Shown: positions 26,015 through 34,301 of the stretch, in pieces
Numbering within the stretch: the first letter of the stretch is position 1
Layout of the letters: each line of letters starts with the position of its first letter
Source: Lacticaseibacillus sharpeae JCM 1186 = DSM 20505
GTDB taxonomy: Bacteria; Bacillota; Bacilli; Lactobacillales; Lactobacillaceae
Direction of reading: 5' to 3'
Assembly (NCBI RefSeq): GCF_001436225.1
Contig: NZ_AYYO01000003.1
Location: 62,001-126,000 of the forward strand
Length of the DNA: 64,000 nt
The notes under the pieces: model-generated
Told to the model about the DNA's origin: nothing
Databases searched by the model: none
The model's input: only the letters and a program-made list of their open reading frames with translations
Made by a program: the position numbers and the translations under genes

Positions 26015-26506
26015 ATGAATATTGTAATTCGCAGTGCCGGCGCCGCTGACCTCGGGGCCATCATGCGCATTGAACGGGCGGGGTTCACGCCAGCAGAAGC
26101 GGCCAGTGAAGCGAGTATGGCGGAGCGCATCGCCAAGATTCCAGACACGTTCCTTGTCGCGGAAAGTGCGGGGCAGGTTGTCGGCTTCATTGTGGGGCCG
26201 GCAATCAGTGCCCGTTATCTGACCGATGATTTGTTTGATCACTTGACTGTTAATCGCGATGCAGACAAGTGCGTTGCGGTGCTGAGCATTGCCGTTGATC
26301 CGGCCACCCGCGGACAGGGGCTTGGCACGGCATTGCTGACCGCCTTTGCCAAGCAGGCGCAAAAACAACACCGCGAACTCATTTCGTTGACCTGCCTAGA
26401 GCGCCTCGTGCCGTACTACGCCAAGCATGGCTACGTGAATGAAGGTGTGGCGGACTCGCAACATGCTGGTGAGGTGTGGTACAACATGGTGCTCAGCTTG
26501 GCGTAG
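26015..26506 (+). CDS. GNAT family N-acetyltransferase
   Basis: 163-aa acetyl-CoA-dependent acetyltransferase of the GNAT fold. The acetyl-CoA loop RGQGLGTALL (about residues 98-107) follows the strand VLSIAVDPATR. The last part (CLERLVPYYAKHGYVNEG) is typical of the arylalkylamine-acetyltransferase-like subgroup. The acceptor substrate is unknown. ATG 26015 is preceded by GGGAGAA; the earlier in-frame ATG codons lack a ribosome site. It is a single gene ending at a terminator. Confidence 0.88.
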   Translation: MNIVIRSAGAADLGAIMRIERAGFTPAEAASEASMAERIAKIPDTFLVAESAGQVVGFIVGPAISARYLTDDLFDHLTVNRDADKCVAVLSIAVDPATRGQGLGTALLTAFAKQAQKQHRELISLTCLERLVPYYAKHGYVNEGVADSQHAGEVWYNMVLSLA

Positions 26507-26530
26507 TTGGGTTTACCTATTACCATGAAA

Positions 26531-26581
26531 AAAGACCAGGAACTCCGCAGTCGTTACTGACTGCGGGGGTTCCTGGTCTTT
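26531..26581. terminator. Bidirectional terminator
   Basis: Long stem AAAGACCAGGAAC...GTTCCTGGTCTTT with one bulge, between the GNAT gene and the convergent rpiR pseudogene. Confidence 0.92.
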
Positions 26582-26584
26582 ATT

Positions 26585-27424
26585 TTAGATTTTGGTTGTG
26601 GCGACGATGCTTTCGTGCTGCTTGATGTGCTTAAGTCGCGTTTTGTCATCGGCAAGCAGCAGGAAGATTGCTTCCACCGCGGTCATCGCGGCGACGCGGG
26701 AGAAGTAGTATTCCGACTCGAAGACCCGCTGCCGAACTGCGGTTAGCATGTGCAGGTCAGCCCGCTGCGCAATCGGTGAATCCGCGTGATTGGTAATGGC
26801 GACGACTTTGATGCTGCGCTTTTTGGCGACATTGACCTGGGTGAGTAAGTCGCGGGTTTCCCCAGAGTTAGAAATTACCAGCAGCACCGCGGTTTGCGGT
26901 AAGTTGAGGGTTTGGGCCACCGCTGTGTCCCACACGGAATCCGTAATGGCCAGCTTGCCCAACTGGTTGAACTTTTACACCGCATCGGCCGCCACGGGAA
27001 AGGTGCCCCCAGCGCCGGCAACCTGCACAATTGGTGCGGCCGCGATTGCTTGCACGATCTCTTTGAGCACCGGCGCCGCTGTCTGGGCCAGCGTGCTATT
27101 GATTTCTGCTACCTTATTGGCGCTAATGCTTTGCAGAGCCTGACCGAAATCATCCGGATTGATTTGTTGATAATAGCTGTCTTGATTCTCCGCCACGCGC
27201 GCAAGTTCAATCTTGAGCTGATGGAAGCCGTCCAGCCCGATGTTCTTGCTGAAGCGCGACACGGAGGCGTCACTAACCCCAGCCGCCTGCGCGAGTGCCG
27301 AGATGGTCATGTTCACGACCTGATTGGGGTGGGTGAGCACGTATTGCGCGATTTTGTGATCCGTTGCCGATAGGGTGGGTAGCTTGCTGTAGAGTGTATC
27401 GATGATTGTCGCCTGACTTGCCAT
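26585..27424 (-). pseudogene. RpiR family regulator interrupted by an in-frame stop
   Basis: An RpiR-type regulator: N-terminal HTH_6 (ALAQAAGVSDASVSRFSKNIGLDGF) and C-terminal SIS sugar-phosphate domain (VLLVISNSGETRDLL, SVVAITNHADSPIA-like). Codon 150 is TAA (26975-26977), in the same frame, between PVAADAV and KFNQLGKLAITDSVW, where family members usually have Tyr. Restoring one base would give 279 aa. As read, a 149-aa DNA-binding half is made from ATG 27424 (GGAGG upstream). The SIS half has an internal TTG at 26962 but no clear ribosome site. It faces the RpiA-like operon, whose promoter carries RpiR-type sites. It could be a true mutation or a sequencing error. Confidence 0.82.
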
Positions 27425-27472
27425 AGTGTGCGCCTCCGTGGTTGTTACCATTAATGTACGCCAGCACCACCT

Positions 27473-27545
27473 GAAAATCAATTTCCAAATTTGCCGCTTG
27501 ACGAAAATTAATTTCTGAATTAGTATCTATTTGTAAATTAATTTC
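27473..27545 (+). promoter_or_regulatory. Promoter with three RpiR-type sites at 30-bp spacing
   Basis: Near-palindromes GAAAATCAATTTC (27473-27485), GAAAATTAATTTC (27503-27515) and GTAAATTAATTTC (27533-27545), each exactly 30 bp from the next. The promoter TTGACG (27498-27503) - N17 - TAGTAT (27521-27526) straddles the middle site. The pattern GAAA-(T)TAA-TTTC is like known RpiR/MurR operators. The divergent regulator is the interrupted rpiR gene. Confidence 0.7.
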
Positions 27546-27566
27546 ATGATTGTAAGGCGTGTGAAA

Positions 27567-28202
27567 ATGACTAGACAAATTGAGATGGCAGCGCAGATGG
27601 TTAAGCCAGGAATGAGCGTTAGTTTCGGTGGGGGTCAGCACGTGCGCGCGTTAATTGACGCTGTGGCTGTCCGTAACTTGGATATATCTGTCACCAGTCC
27701 ACTTGCACTTGTGCGCGATTATTGTCGCCAGGTGGGGTTCAGCGTGATCGATGCGCCCCAGCAAATCGATTTGGGCTTTGATGGCTGTGATGCAGTTGAT
27801 GGCTATCTGAACTTGCTCAAGAGCATGGGCGGAATCTTCGTGGACGAGAAGGCATACGCAACACTGTGTACAGAATATGTCATCCTAACGCCGGAAGCGC
27901 GGGTTCAGCCAACCCTCGACACGACGATTCCGCTGACTCTAGAGGTGGTGCCAATCATGGCGGCGCAGGTTGTGCAGGCAGCAAAGAACCTGGACTTAGA
28001 TGTCCGTGTGCGGCCGGTTGTTCAAGGTGAACGGGGGAACCGGTTGCTTGACTGTTTCTGCAAAGCTGATGAATGGGCGCGGATTCGTGAACAGAATGCA
28101 GCTTTAACCCAAGTGAACGGGGTTGTGGGCAGTTCTTTGTTCACGAACTTAGCAACGCAAGTATTGATTGAAACACCGGATGACGGCGTCCGGATGTTAT
28201 AA
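27567..28202 (+). CDS. Ribose-5-phosphate isomerase A-like protein, divergent
   Basis: 211-aa RpiA homologue. The active-site segment FDGCDAVDGYLNLLKSMGG aligns with the canonical FDGADEVD..LNLIKGGGG: Asp and Lys are kept, but the glycine loop is changed to SMGG and Glu to Ala. The later Glu of (R)EK is kept as DEK. The phosphate-binding GxGTGST of RpiA is replaced by SFGGGQH. It may therefore isomerise a different sugar phosphate, or be an RpiA-fold protein with another role. ATG 27567 fits AAGGCG at 8 bases. The oxidoreductase gene follows 10 bp downstream in the same operon. Confidence 0.72.
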   Translation: MTRQIEMAAQMVKPGMSVSFGGGQHVRALIDAVAVRNLDISVTSPLALVRDYCRQVGFSVIDAPQQIDLGFDGCDAVDGYLNLLKSMGGIFVDEKAYATLCTEYVILTPEARVQPTLDTTIPLTLEVVPIMAAQVVQAAKNLDLDVRVRPVVQGERGNRLLDCFCKADEWARIREQNAALTQVNGVVGSSLFTNLATQVLIETPDDGVRML

Positions 28203-28212
28203 GGAGGAACTC

Positions 28213-29193
28213 ATGACAAAATTGAATTGGGGCATGATTGGAACGGGCTGGATTGCCCACGAAATGGCAGATGCACTGAACCGCGTTAATGGTGAGATTT
28301 ACGCCGTGGCCGACGTGAATGCGGAGATGTTGGCTAAGTTTGCCCGTGAAAAGCACATTCGCCGGACATTCACCGATGCGGACGCGATGATTGCGGATCC
28401 GAACATCGACGTGATTTATATTGCCACGCCCCATACCTTTCACTACCCATACATTAAGCAGGCGTTGAACGCGGGGAAGCACGTGTTCGCGGAAAAGGCG
28501 ATTACCGTAAACGCCAAGCAGTTCGATGAGGTGCAGGCCCTCGCCAAGGCCAAGGGGCTAATTCTCACCGAGGGCCTGACGCTGCTGCACATGCCACTCT
28601 ACCAGAAGGTGCAGGCGCTGATTGCGGCTGGCAAACTGGGTGACATCCACATGGTGCAGGTCAATTTCGGCAGTCTGAAGGATTATGACCCGCAGAACCG
28701 GTTCTTCAACAAGGACTTGGCTGGCGGCGCGCTGCTGGATATTGGCGGGTACGCAACCGCGTTTGCCCGGACGTTCCTCAACCAGCAACCGAATGTCTCT
28801 TTGACCACGGTGAAGTACTTCCCAACCGGAGTTGACGAACAATCGGGGATTATTCTGAAGACGCCTGATGAACAAATGGCGGTGATGGCACTGTCGCTGC
28901 GGGCGAAGCAGCCCAAACGCGGGGTGATTTCGGGGACTAAGGGCTACATCGAAATCAATGATTACCCGCGGGCAACAACCGCGGAAATCACGTACACTGC
29001 TGACGCCCACACCACCACTACTGAGACCATTACCGCGGGGAACGCGGCGGATGCGTTGGTCTACGAGGTGCAGGACATGCAGCGGTACGTTGATCAAGGC
29101 CATGATGATGGCCAACTAGCGCTCTCACATGATGTTAGCCACATCATGTCCGATGTGCGCAACCAGTGGGGAATGACGTTCCCGTTCGATTAG
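28213..29193 (+). CDS. Gfo/Idh/MocA family NAD(P)-dependent oxidoreductase
   Basis: 326-aa dehydrogenase: N-terminal Rossmann fold with WGMIGTGWIAHEMADAL (residues 5-21), the conserved AEKAITVNAKQ (Lys of the EKP-type motif, here EKA), and a C-terminal alpha/beta domain with GGALLDIGGYA. The family acts on sugars, inositols and dihydrodiols. ATG 28213 follows AAGGAGG. It is co-transcribed with the RpiA-like gene from the RpiR-type promoter, which suggests a carbohydrate derivative as substrate. A strong terminator follows. The exact reaction cannot be told. Confidence 0.9.
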   Translation: MTKLNWGMIGTGWIAHEMADALNRVNGEIYAVADVNAEMLAKFAREKHIRRTFTDADAMIADPNIDVIYIATPHTFHYPYIKQALNAGKHVFAEKAITVNAKQFDEVQALAKAKGLILTEGLTLLHMPLYQKVQALIAAGKLGDIHMVQVNFGSLKDYDPQNRFFNKDLAGGALLDIGGYATAFARTFLNQQPNVSLTTVKYFPTGVDEQSGIILKTPDEQMAVMALSLRAKQPKRGVISGTKGYIEINDYPRATTAEITYTADAHTTTTETITAGNAADALVYEVQDMQRYVDQGHDDGQLALSHDVSHIMSDVRNQWGMTFPFD

Positions 29194-29207
29194 CTGCATA
29201 ACAAATC

Positions 29208-29242
29208 AATCCGGGGCGGACAAATTTTGTCCGCCCCGGATT
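29208..29242. terminator. Bidirectional terminator
   Basis: Stem AATCCGGGGCGGACAAA / TTTGTCCGCCCCGGATT with almost no loop, between convergent genes. Confidence 0.88.
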
Positions 29243-29264
29243 AGCATTAGTGCCTCAATTCTGG

Positions 29265-29906
29265 TTATTCATGGAGCTGGTCAACCGCAAATGCAGCTTC
29301 GGCCTTTGTGAACTTCTCGCCATTATCGGAAGCGAGGTGGGCTTCGATGGCGGCAGCAGACATGTGCTCGCGCTTTTGGAGCGTGATGGCCGCGGCGGCC
29401 GCATTCTTCTTGTAGTTAACGTGAATGTGCTCGACCGCGTATTTGGCTTCGGTCTTCGCGAAGCCTTCGCCACTGGCGGCGGTCAATTCGTTATAGAGCC
29501 CTTTTTTCGAGAGGTGCTTGGACTTAGCAATCTGGGCGCCCCTGATGGTCGCGTTACGGTTCCAGTCCGCGCTGACGTGACCCACCGCGTAAGTTGCGGC
29601 ACCTGCGCTAAAGCCTTCACCCTTTTTGTTCGTTAAGAGTTTGTACAAGCCTTTGCGCGACGGGTGGGTATTGGTGACATACGCGTCTGCGCGGTTGAGG
29701 GCCTCCTTGTACGATTTTGGCACCTTCTTCTTACTGGATGACTTTTCTGTGACCACCGTCGATGCCGGATCTTTGTCCGCGGTGGACTTGCTACTGTTAT
29801 TGGCAGCAAGCGCGCCCCAGGTGATGGCAACGACGAGTACGACGAGAACCCAGAACCACGCCTTTTTCCAGAAAGGGGTCTTGGTCGGTGTTTGGTTATC
29901 AGCCAT
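29265..29906 (-). CDS. Membrane-anchored protein with three Ltp-type repeats
   Basis: 213-aa protein: short cytoplasmic N-terminus, one membrane segment (about 16-35), a Ser/Lys-rich spacer (37-64), then three repeats of about 45 aa (67-112, 116-162, 170-213). The repeats carry the pattern LSKKGLYNELTAASGEGFAKTEA...YAVEHI, which matches the Ltp / host cell surface-exposed lipoprotein domain (PF07553). The best-known member, Ltp of Streptococcus phage TP-J34, blocks injection of phage DNA. Here the lipobox is replaced by a membrane helix. The ATG follows GGGAGG. It is an isolated gene. A phage-exclusion role is only a possibility. Confidence 0.78.
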   Translation of the reverse strand: MADNQTPTKTPFWKKAWFWVLVVLVVAITWGALAANNSSKSTADKDPASTVVTEKSSSKKKVPKSYKEALNRADAYVTNTHPSRKGLYKLLTNKKGEGFSAGAATYAVGHVSADWNRNATIRGAQIAKSKHLSKKGLYNELTAASGEGFAKTEAKYAVEHIHVNYKKNAAAAAITLQKREHMSAAAIEAHLASDNGEKFTKAEAAFAVDQLHE

Positions 29907-30311
29907 GATTTCCTCCCTTGGACCGGAGCTAGGGTACTACCGGTCACAACTCAGTTTACGGTCAGATACGTGGCGCACGGCCACGCAAACATTGGGGTGA
30001 CGAGCAACTTGGTCTTTAACCTACATTCATCGTAATTGCTGGCAAGCAAATAATAAATGGCTGGGGTTAGCTATCGACTGCAGGCCTTGCGCTGCTTAGC
30101 TTGTCGCGAAGAGGGGGTGGCGGCGAGCCAAATTTTGCTGCGTTCTTGAGCATTTTGGTTAAGCAAAAGTCCAATTTTTTGCAGCAAAAGTGGATTAGTG
30201 GGGCGGGTGGTGACCCATACCAATCCCGTTGTGACCGTTTTCTGGAAGTGATTTCTGTGTTAGAATTAACGGGAATTGATAAACGCTATGCATACAGATG
30301 GAGGAATTATT
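29907..30311. other. Intergenic region, 405 bp
   Basis: Divergent gap between the Ltp-type gene and manA. I see no convincing gene; a 72-codon frame at 30101-30319 lacks a ribosome site and overlaps the manA start. A 9-bp inverted repeat TTTTGCTGC (30133-30141) / GCAGCAAAA (30181-30189) encloses AT-rich DNA. A weak TAGAAT near 30261 may be the manA -10. Confidence 0.4.
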
Positions 30312-31274
30312 TTGACTGAACCATTTTTCCTGAAACCATATTTCCAACCAAAAATCTGGGGTGGCCGCAAACTTGAAACATTCGGCTACGATCTGCCTGA
30401 GGGTAAGATCGGTGAATGCTGGGCAATCTCGGCCCACCCCCATGGCCCCGCAACCATCGAAAACGGACCACTGGCCGGCAAGACGCTGGCTGAGGCCTAC
30501 AGTGATAACCCAGAATACTTCGGTAACCCAAGCAGCAAGGTCTTCCCGCTGCTCACCAAGATTCTGGATGCGGAAGATGCACTTTCCGTCCAGGTGCACC
30601 CGGATGACGAATATGCGGCAATCCACGAGCACGAACTGGGTAAGACCGAATGCTGGTACGTGATTAATGCGGACCCAGGTTCCTACCTGATCTACGGCCA
30701 CCACGCCCAGACACATGAAGAACTTGTGTCCATGATTGAAAACGGACAGTGGGACAAGCTGCTGCGGAAGGTGCCAGTTAAGGCGGGCGACTTCTTCTAC
30801 GTGCCTAGTGGAACCATTCATGCACTGACCAAGGGCATCATGGTGCTCGAAACCCAGCAGAGTTCCGACACCACGTACCGCTTGTACGACTACGACCGGA
30901 CGGACGATGCAGGAAACAAGCGTGAGTTGCACCTCAAGCAGTCCGAAGATGTGACCATCGTGCCACACGTTGACCCTAAACTCGACATCACCACGGAAAA
31001 GATTGGCGATTCGACCATCACCACGTTCGTAACCGCACCAACGAGTCCATTTTTCTCCGTGTACCGCTGGCAGGTTAACGGCGAACTTAAGCTTACTAAG
31101 TCCGCGGACTACACGCTCATTTCCGTCCTGGATGGCGACGGGACCATTACGGCCGACGACAAGACGTTCGCCCTGACTAAGGGGACGCACCTGCTTGTGC
31201 CAAGTCAGATTGCAAGCTGGACGATTAACGGGAAACTCGACATCATCGCCTCAACCCCAGGCAAAGAAGCATAA
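30312..31274 (+). CDS. manA: Mannose-6-phosphate isomerase, class I
   Basis: Zinc enzyme interconverting mannose 6-phosphate and fructose 6-phosphate; 320 aa cupin fold. Zinc ligands are visible in QVHPDDEYAAIHEHELGKTE (about residues 95-114) and in the cupin motif PSGTIHALTKG (about 170-180). The N-terminal FFLKPYFQPKIWGGRKL is typical. The start is TTG 30312 with GGAGG 7 bases upstream; the in-frame ATG at 30276 is not preceded by a ribosome site. It is monocistronic with a terminator. Confidence 0.95.
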   Translation: MTEPFFLKPYFQPKIWGGRKLETFGYDLPEGKIGECWAISAHPHGPATIENGPLAGKTLAEAYSDNPEYFGNPSSKVFPLLTKILDAEDALSVQVHPDDEYAAIHEHELGKTECWYVINADPGSYLIYGHHAQTHEELVSMIENGQWDKLLRKVPVKAGDFFYVPSGTIHALTKGIMVLETQQSSDTTYRLYDYDRTDDAGNKRELHLKQSEDVTIVPHVDPKLDITTEKIGDSTITTFVTAPTSPFFSVYRWQVNGELKLTKSADYTLISVLDGDGTITADDKTFALTKGTHLLVPSQIASWTINGKLDIIASTPGKEA

Positions 31275-31285
31275 ATCATTTTCTG

Positions 31286-31319
31286 AACTGAACAAGGCCC
31301 AGCTTTGTTCAGTTTTTTT
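31286..31319 (+). terminator. Terminator of manA
   Basis: Stem AACTGAACAA / TTGTTCAGTT followed by seven T. Confidence 0.93.
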
Positions 31320-31339
31320 CGCAAATGGAGGACACGTGC

Positions 31340-32443
31340 ATGCACAAAAAGATCATCTTACTCTTGGCCGCCGCCTTGGGACTGACGCTGGCTGCGTGTG
31401 GCAAGACGGCGACGCAAAATCCGGTCAGCTCACCGAAACCGGCGACGCAAAAGGTGCTCGCCCAGACGGACAATACGTGGCAGGGCACCAAGTACCTGAG
31501 CATCAACGTGAGCAAAAAAGGTCAGCTCGGCAAGCGCAGTTTGCAGCAGCAGGGTGCAGGGTTAGTGACGGTGTCGCACGGCGGGAAGCTCGATCTGGGG
31601 CAAGGCCAGCAGAGCTATGCCGCGTTCAAGTACCAATCGTCGCTGAACCAGGTGGGTGCAACGGGCAAAACCAAGCAGTACACACTCGCTCAGTTGAACG
31701 CCAACCTGAAAGCGGCCCATGCCGGCATTAAGTTAACCAAGATTAGTGACCTGGTGTTCTTCAAGGGCAACCGTTTGGGCTACGTGGTGCACAAAAACAA
31801 CCTGTACGCCCTCGCGCTTTCCTATAGTTACGGGACGACTGGGGCAAACGACGCGCTCTATCTCTACACGCGCTCCGGATTAACGGCGCCCAAGAAGCAC
31901 CTGACCGATGCCCAGCTGAACGGGCGCTGGTCGCCACTGGACACACAGGAGAGTGATGCCAGTGTGCTCGTGCAGGACGGGATGCTGTATCGCAGCGAGA
32001 ACAACGGCATGTTCGTGTTCCGCACCCGCGTGCAGGACCTGCGCAAACTGCCGGCTAAGCAGTTGTACACGACCCAATTCCTTAGTGTGCTCGGAACGGC
32101 AGCGAACTCTGGTTACGCAATGCCCAAGGCAACAACACGTGGGGCGAACACGAATGAGTACACATATTTGTTCTTGACGCCGACGAAGATGGTCAAAATT
32201 GGCAACGGGTCGGTTCAAACTTTCACCAAGTCGGCCAGCACTTATTCGACGATTCCGGCCGCGTTCGTCCACACACTGGCGCAGACGGCCAATTACAAGG
32301 GTTTGGTGCCCGCCGTGATTAATCAGACCGGCACCAATTACTTTGTCGGTTATTACAACACAATCAATGGCTTAACTGAGGCGTGGTTGCAGAATAGCAC
32401 GCAGACCAAAACGGTTGATGCGCAGGGGAAACTAGTTAAATAA
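31340..32443 (+). CDS. Lipoprotein of unknown function
   Basis: 367-aa secreted lipoprotein. A signal peptide with lipobox LAAC puts the lipid-bearing cysteine at residue 20, followed by a Ser/Thr/Pro-rich spacer to about 45. The rest is a globular region with no domain I recognise; it is rich in Tyr, Thr and Asn, with short beta-type segments. ATG 31340 follows GGAGG with 8-base gap. It lies alone between the manA terminator and the tdk promoter. No terminator is obvious after it. It may be a species-level surface protein. Confidence 0.8.
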   Translation: MHKKIILLLAAALGLTLAACGKTATQNPVSSPKPATQKVLAQTDNTWQGTKYLSINVSKKGQLGKRSLQQQGAGLVTVSHGGKLDLGQGQQSYAAFKYQSSLNQVGATGKTKQYTLAQLNANLKAAHAGIKLTKISDLVFFKGNRLGYVVHKNNLYALALSYSYGTTGANDALYLYTRSGLTAPKKHLTDAQLNGRWSPLDTQESDASVLVQDGMLYRSENNGMFVFRTRVQDLRKLPAKQLYTTQFLSVLGTAANSGYAMPKATTRGANTNEYTYLFLTPTKMVKIGNGSVQTFTKSASTYSTIPAAFVHTLAQTANYKGLVPAVINQTGTNYFVGYYNTINGLTEAWLQNSTQTKTVDAQGKLVK

Positions 32444-32485
32444 TGCTGGCCAGGCCACATGTAGCGGGGCGGCGTGAATTCCAAT

Positions 32486-32514
32486 TTGTGGAATTTGCGC
32501 TGTCCCGCTATAAT
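32486..32514 (+). promoter_or_regulatory. Promoter of tdk
   Basis: TTGTGG - N17 - TATAAT, 60 bases before the tdk start. Confidence 0.7.
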
Positions 32515-32574
32515 AGTTAGGTTAAGATGCGTGGATTGTGCGGAGTTTCAGTCCACCAGATTGGAGAAAACGAA

Positions 32575-33147
32575 ATGGCACAACTGTTTTTCCGCTACGG
32601 TGCGATGAATAGCGGTAAAAGTATCGAAATCCTCAAAGTGGCACACAACTATGAGGAGCAGGGTAAGCAGGTCATCATTTTGACCAGCGGGGTCGATTCC
32701 CGCTCCGGCGTTGGCGTCATTGCCAGTCGCATTGGGCTGGAACGCAAGGCCACGCCAATCGAGAGTGCAACCAACGTGTTCGACCTGGTGCAGCGTGAAA
32801 ACCCCCAGGCCGCGTGCGTGCTCATTGACGAAGCCCAGTTCTTGGAGAAGCACCACGTGACCGAGTGCGCCCGGGTCGTTGACGAACTGAACATTCCGGT
32901 GATGGCGTTCGGCCTCAAGAATGACTTCATGAACAACCTGTTCGAAGGCAGTGAGGCACTGCTCCTCCAGGCCGACAAGATTGAAGAGATGAAGACCATC
33001 TGCTGGTTCTGCACCAAGAAGGCCATCATGAACTTGCGGGTGCACGACGGTCACCCCGTTTACGCGGGTGAGCAGATTCAGATTGGCGGCAACGAGAGTT
33101 ACTACCCAGTCTGCCGCAAGCACTACAACAACCCCCCATTTCGTTAG
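32575..33147 (+). CDS. tdk: Thymidine kinase
   Basis: Type II thymidine kinase (salvage of thymidine to dTMP), 190 aa. P-loop GAMNSGKS (residues 9-16), catalytic Glu in LIDEAQFL (about 84-91), and zinc ribbon cysteines in CWFCTKK (about 143-149) and YPVCRKHY near the C-terminus. ATG 32575 follows GGAGAA with 7-9 base spacing; the ATG at 32527 lies only 12 bases after the -10. It is followed by prfA, the standard order in lactobacilli. A small hairpin GGGGAA/TTCCCC (33184-33201) lies in the gap. Confidence 0.95.
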   Translation: MAQLFFRYGAMNSGKSIEILKVAHNYEEQGKQVIILTSGVDSRSGVGVIASRIGLERKATPIESATNVFDLVQRENPQAACVLIDEAQFLEKHHVTECARVVDELNIPVMAFGLKNDFMNNLFEGSEALLLQADKIEEMKTICWFCTKKAIMNLRVHDGHPVYAGEQIQIGGNESYYPVCRKHYNNPPFR

Positions 33148-33218
33148 CTAGCCAGTCTGGTAATCATGACTGTCACTAGATTTGGGGAAGTCGCATTCCC
33201 CAGTAATAAGGAGTAATA

Positions 33219-34301
33219 ATGGATAAAATTTTTGAACAACTTGAGAGCGTCCTGATTCATTACGATGATATTCAGGAACAGATGTCTGACCCGGACATCA
33301 TTGCCGACACCGACCGCTACATGGCGCTCGCAAAGGAAGAAGGCTCCCTGCGCGATGTCGTTGCGGCGTACAAGCGCTACAAGGAAGTCCTCGATGACAT
33401 CGAAGGTTCCGACGAGATTATGCGGGAAACCAAGGACCCCGAAATGCTCGAAATGGCCAAGGAAGAACTCGAAGATGGGCGCAAGGAGAAGGCCGAGCTG
33501 GAAGACAAGATGAAGATCTTGATGCTGCCTAAGGACCCCAACGACGATAAGAACATCATCATGGAAATCCGCGGTGCTGCTGGTGGGGATGAAGCCAGTC
33601 TGTTTGCTGCCGACTTGCTTAACATGTATTCCCGTTACGCTGAACGCCAGGGGTGGAAGACCGAAATCATTGACGAAAACCCAACCGAAGTCGGGGGGTA
33701 CAAGGAAGTTGTCGTCATGATTACCGGCGATTCTGTCTACTCCAAGCTGAAGTTTGAGAACGGGGCGCACCGAGTGCAGCGGATTCCGGCAACTGAAAGT
33801 GCGGGCCGCGTGCACACCAGTACCGCAACGGTGGGCGTAATGCCCGAATACGAACAGGTTGACCTGGTGCTCGACCCTAAGGATATCCGTACCGACGTCT
33901 TCCGTTCCTCCGGTGCCGGTGGTCAGCACATTAACAAGACCAGTTCGGCTGTGAGGATGACGCATATTCCAACCAACATCGTGGTTTCCATGCAGGACCA
34001 GCGTTCCCAGCAACAGAACCGGGTGAAGGCGCTGCAGATTTTGACCACCCGTGTGTACGATTACTACGAAAGCCAAAACGCGGAAGCTTACGCGGAAAAG
34101 CGGAAGACTTCCGTCGGGACGGGGGACCGTTCTGAACGTATTCGGACCTACAACTACCCGCAAAACCGGGTGACGGACCACCGGATTGGCCTGAGCCTCA
34201 ACAAGCTAGACCGCATCATGAACGGGGAACTGGATGACATCATCGACGCACTCATCCTGCACGACCAGACCGCAAAGTTGGAGCAGTTGGCCAATGACTA
34301 G
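33219..34301 (+). CDS. prfA: Peptide chain release factor 1
   Basis: Terminates translation at UAA and UAG; 360 aa. The GGQ tripeptide that triggers peptidyl-tRNA hydrolysis is in SSGAGGQHINKTSSAV (about residues 230-245, with the Gln methylated by PrmC), and the codon-reading region precedes it. The ATG follows AAGGAG. The last 8 bases overlap prmC, coupling the enzyme to its substrate. The position between tdk and prmC is conserved in the family. Confidence 0.97.
   Translation: MDKIFEQLESVLIHYDDIQEQMSDPDIIADTDRYMALAKEEGSLRDVVAAYKRYKEVLDDIEGSDEIMRETKDPEMLEMAKEELEDGRKEKAELEDKMKILMLPKDPNDDKNIIMEIRGAAGGDEASLFAADLLNMYSRYAERQGWKTEIIDENPTEVGGYKEVVVMITGDSVYSKLKFENGAHRVQRIPATESAGRVHTSTATVGVMPEYEQVDLVLDPKDIRTDVFRSSGAGGQHINKTSSAVRMTHIPTNIVVSMQDQRSQQQNRVKALQILTTRVYDYYESQNAEAYAEKRKTSVGTGDRSERIRTYNYPQNRVTDHRIGLSLNKLDRIMNGELDDIIDALILHDQTAKLEQLAND

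Noticed and set aside
30101-30319. 72-codon plus-strand frame before manA
   Set aside because: No ribosome site, odd composition, and it runs over the manA start.
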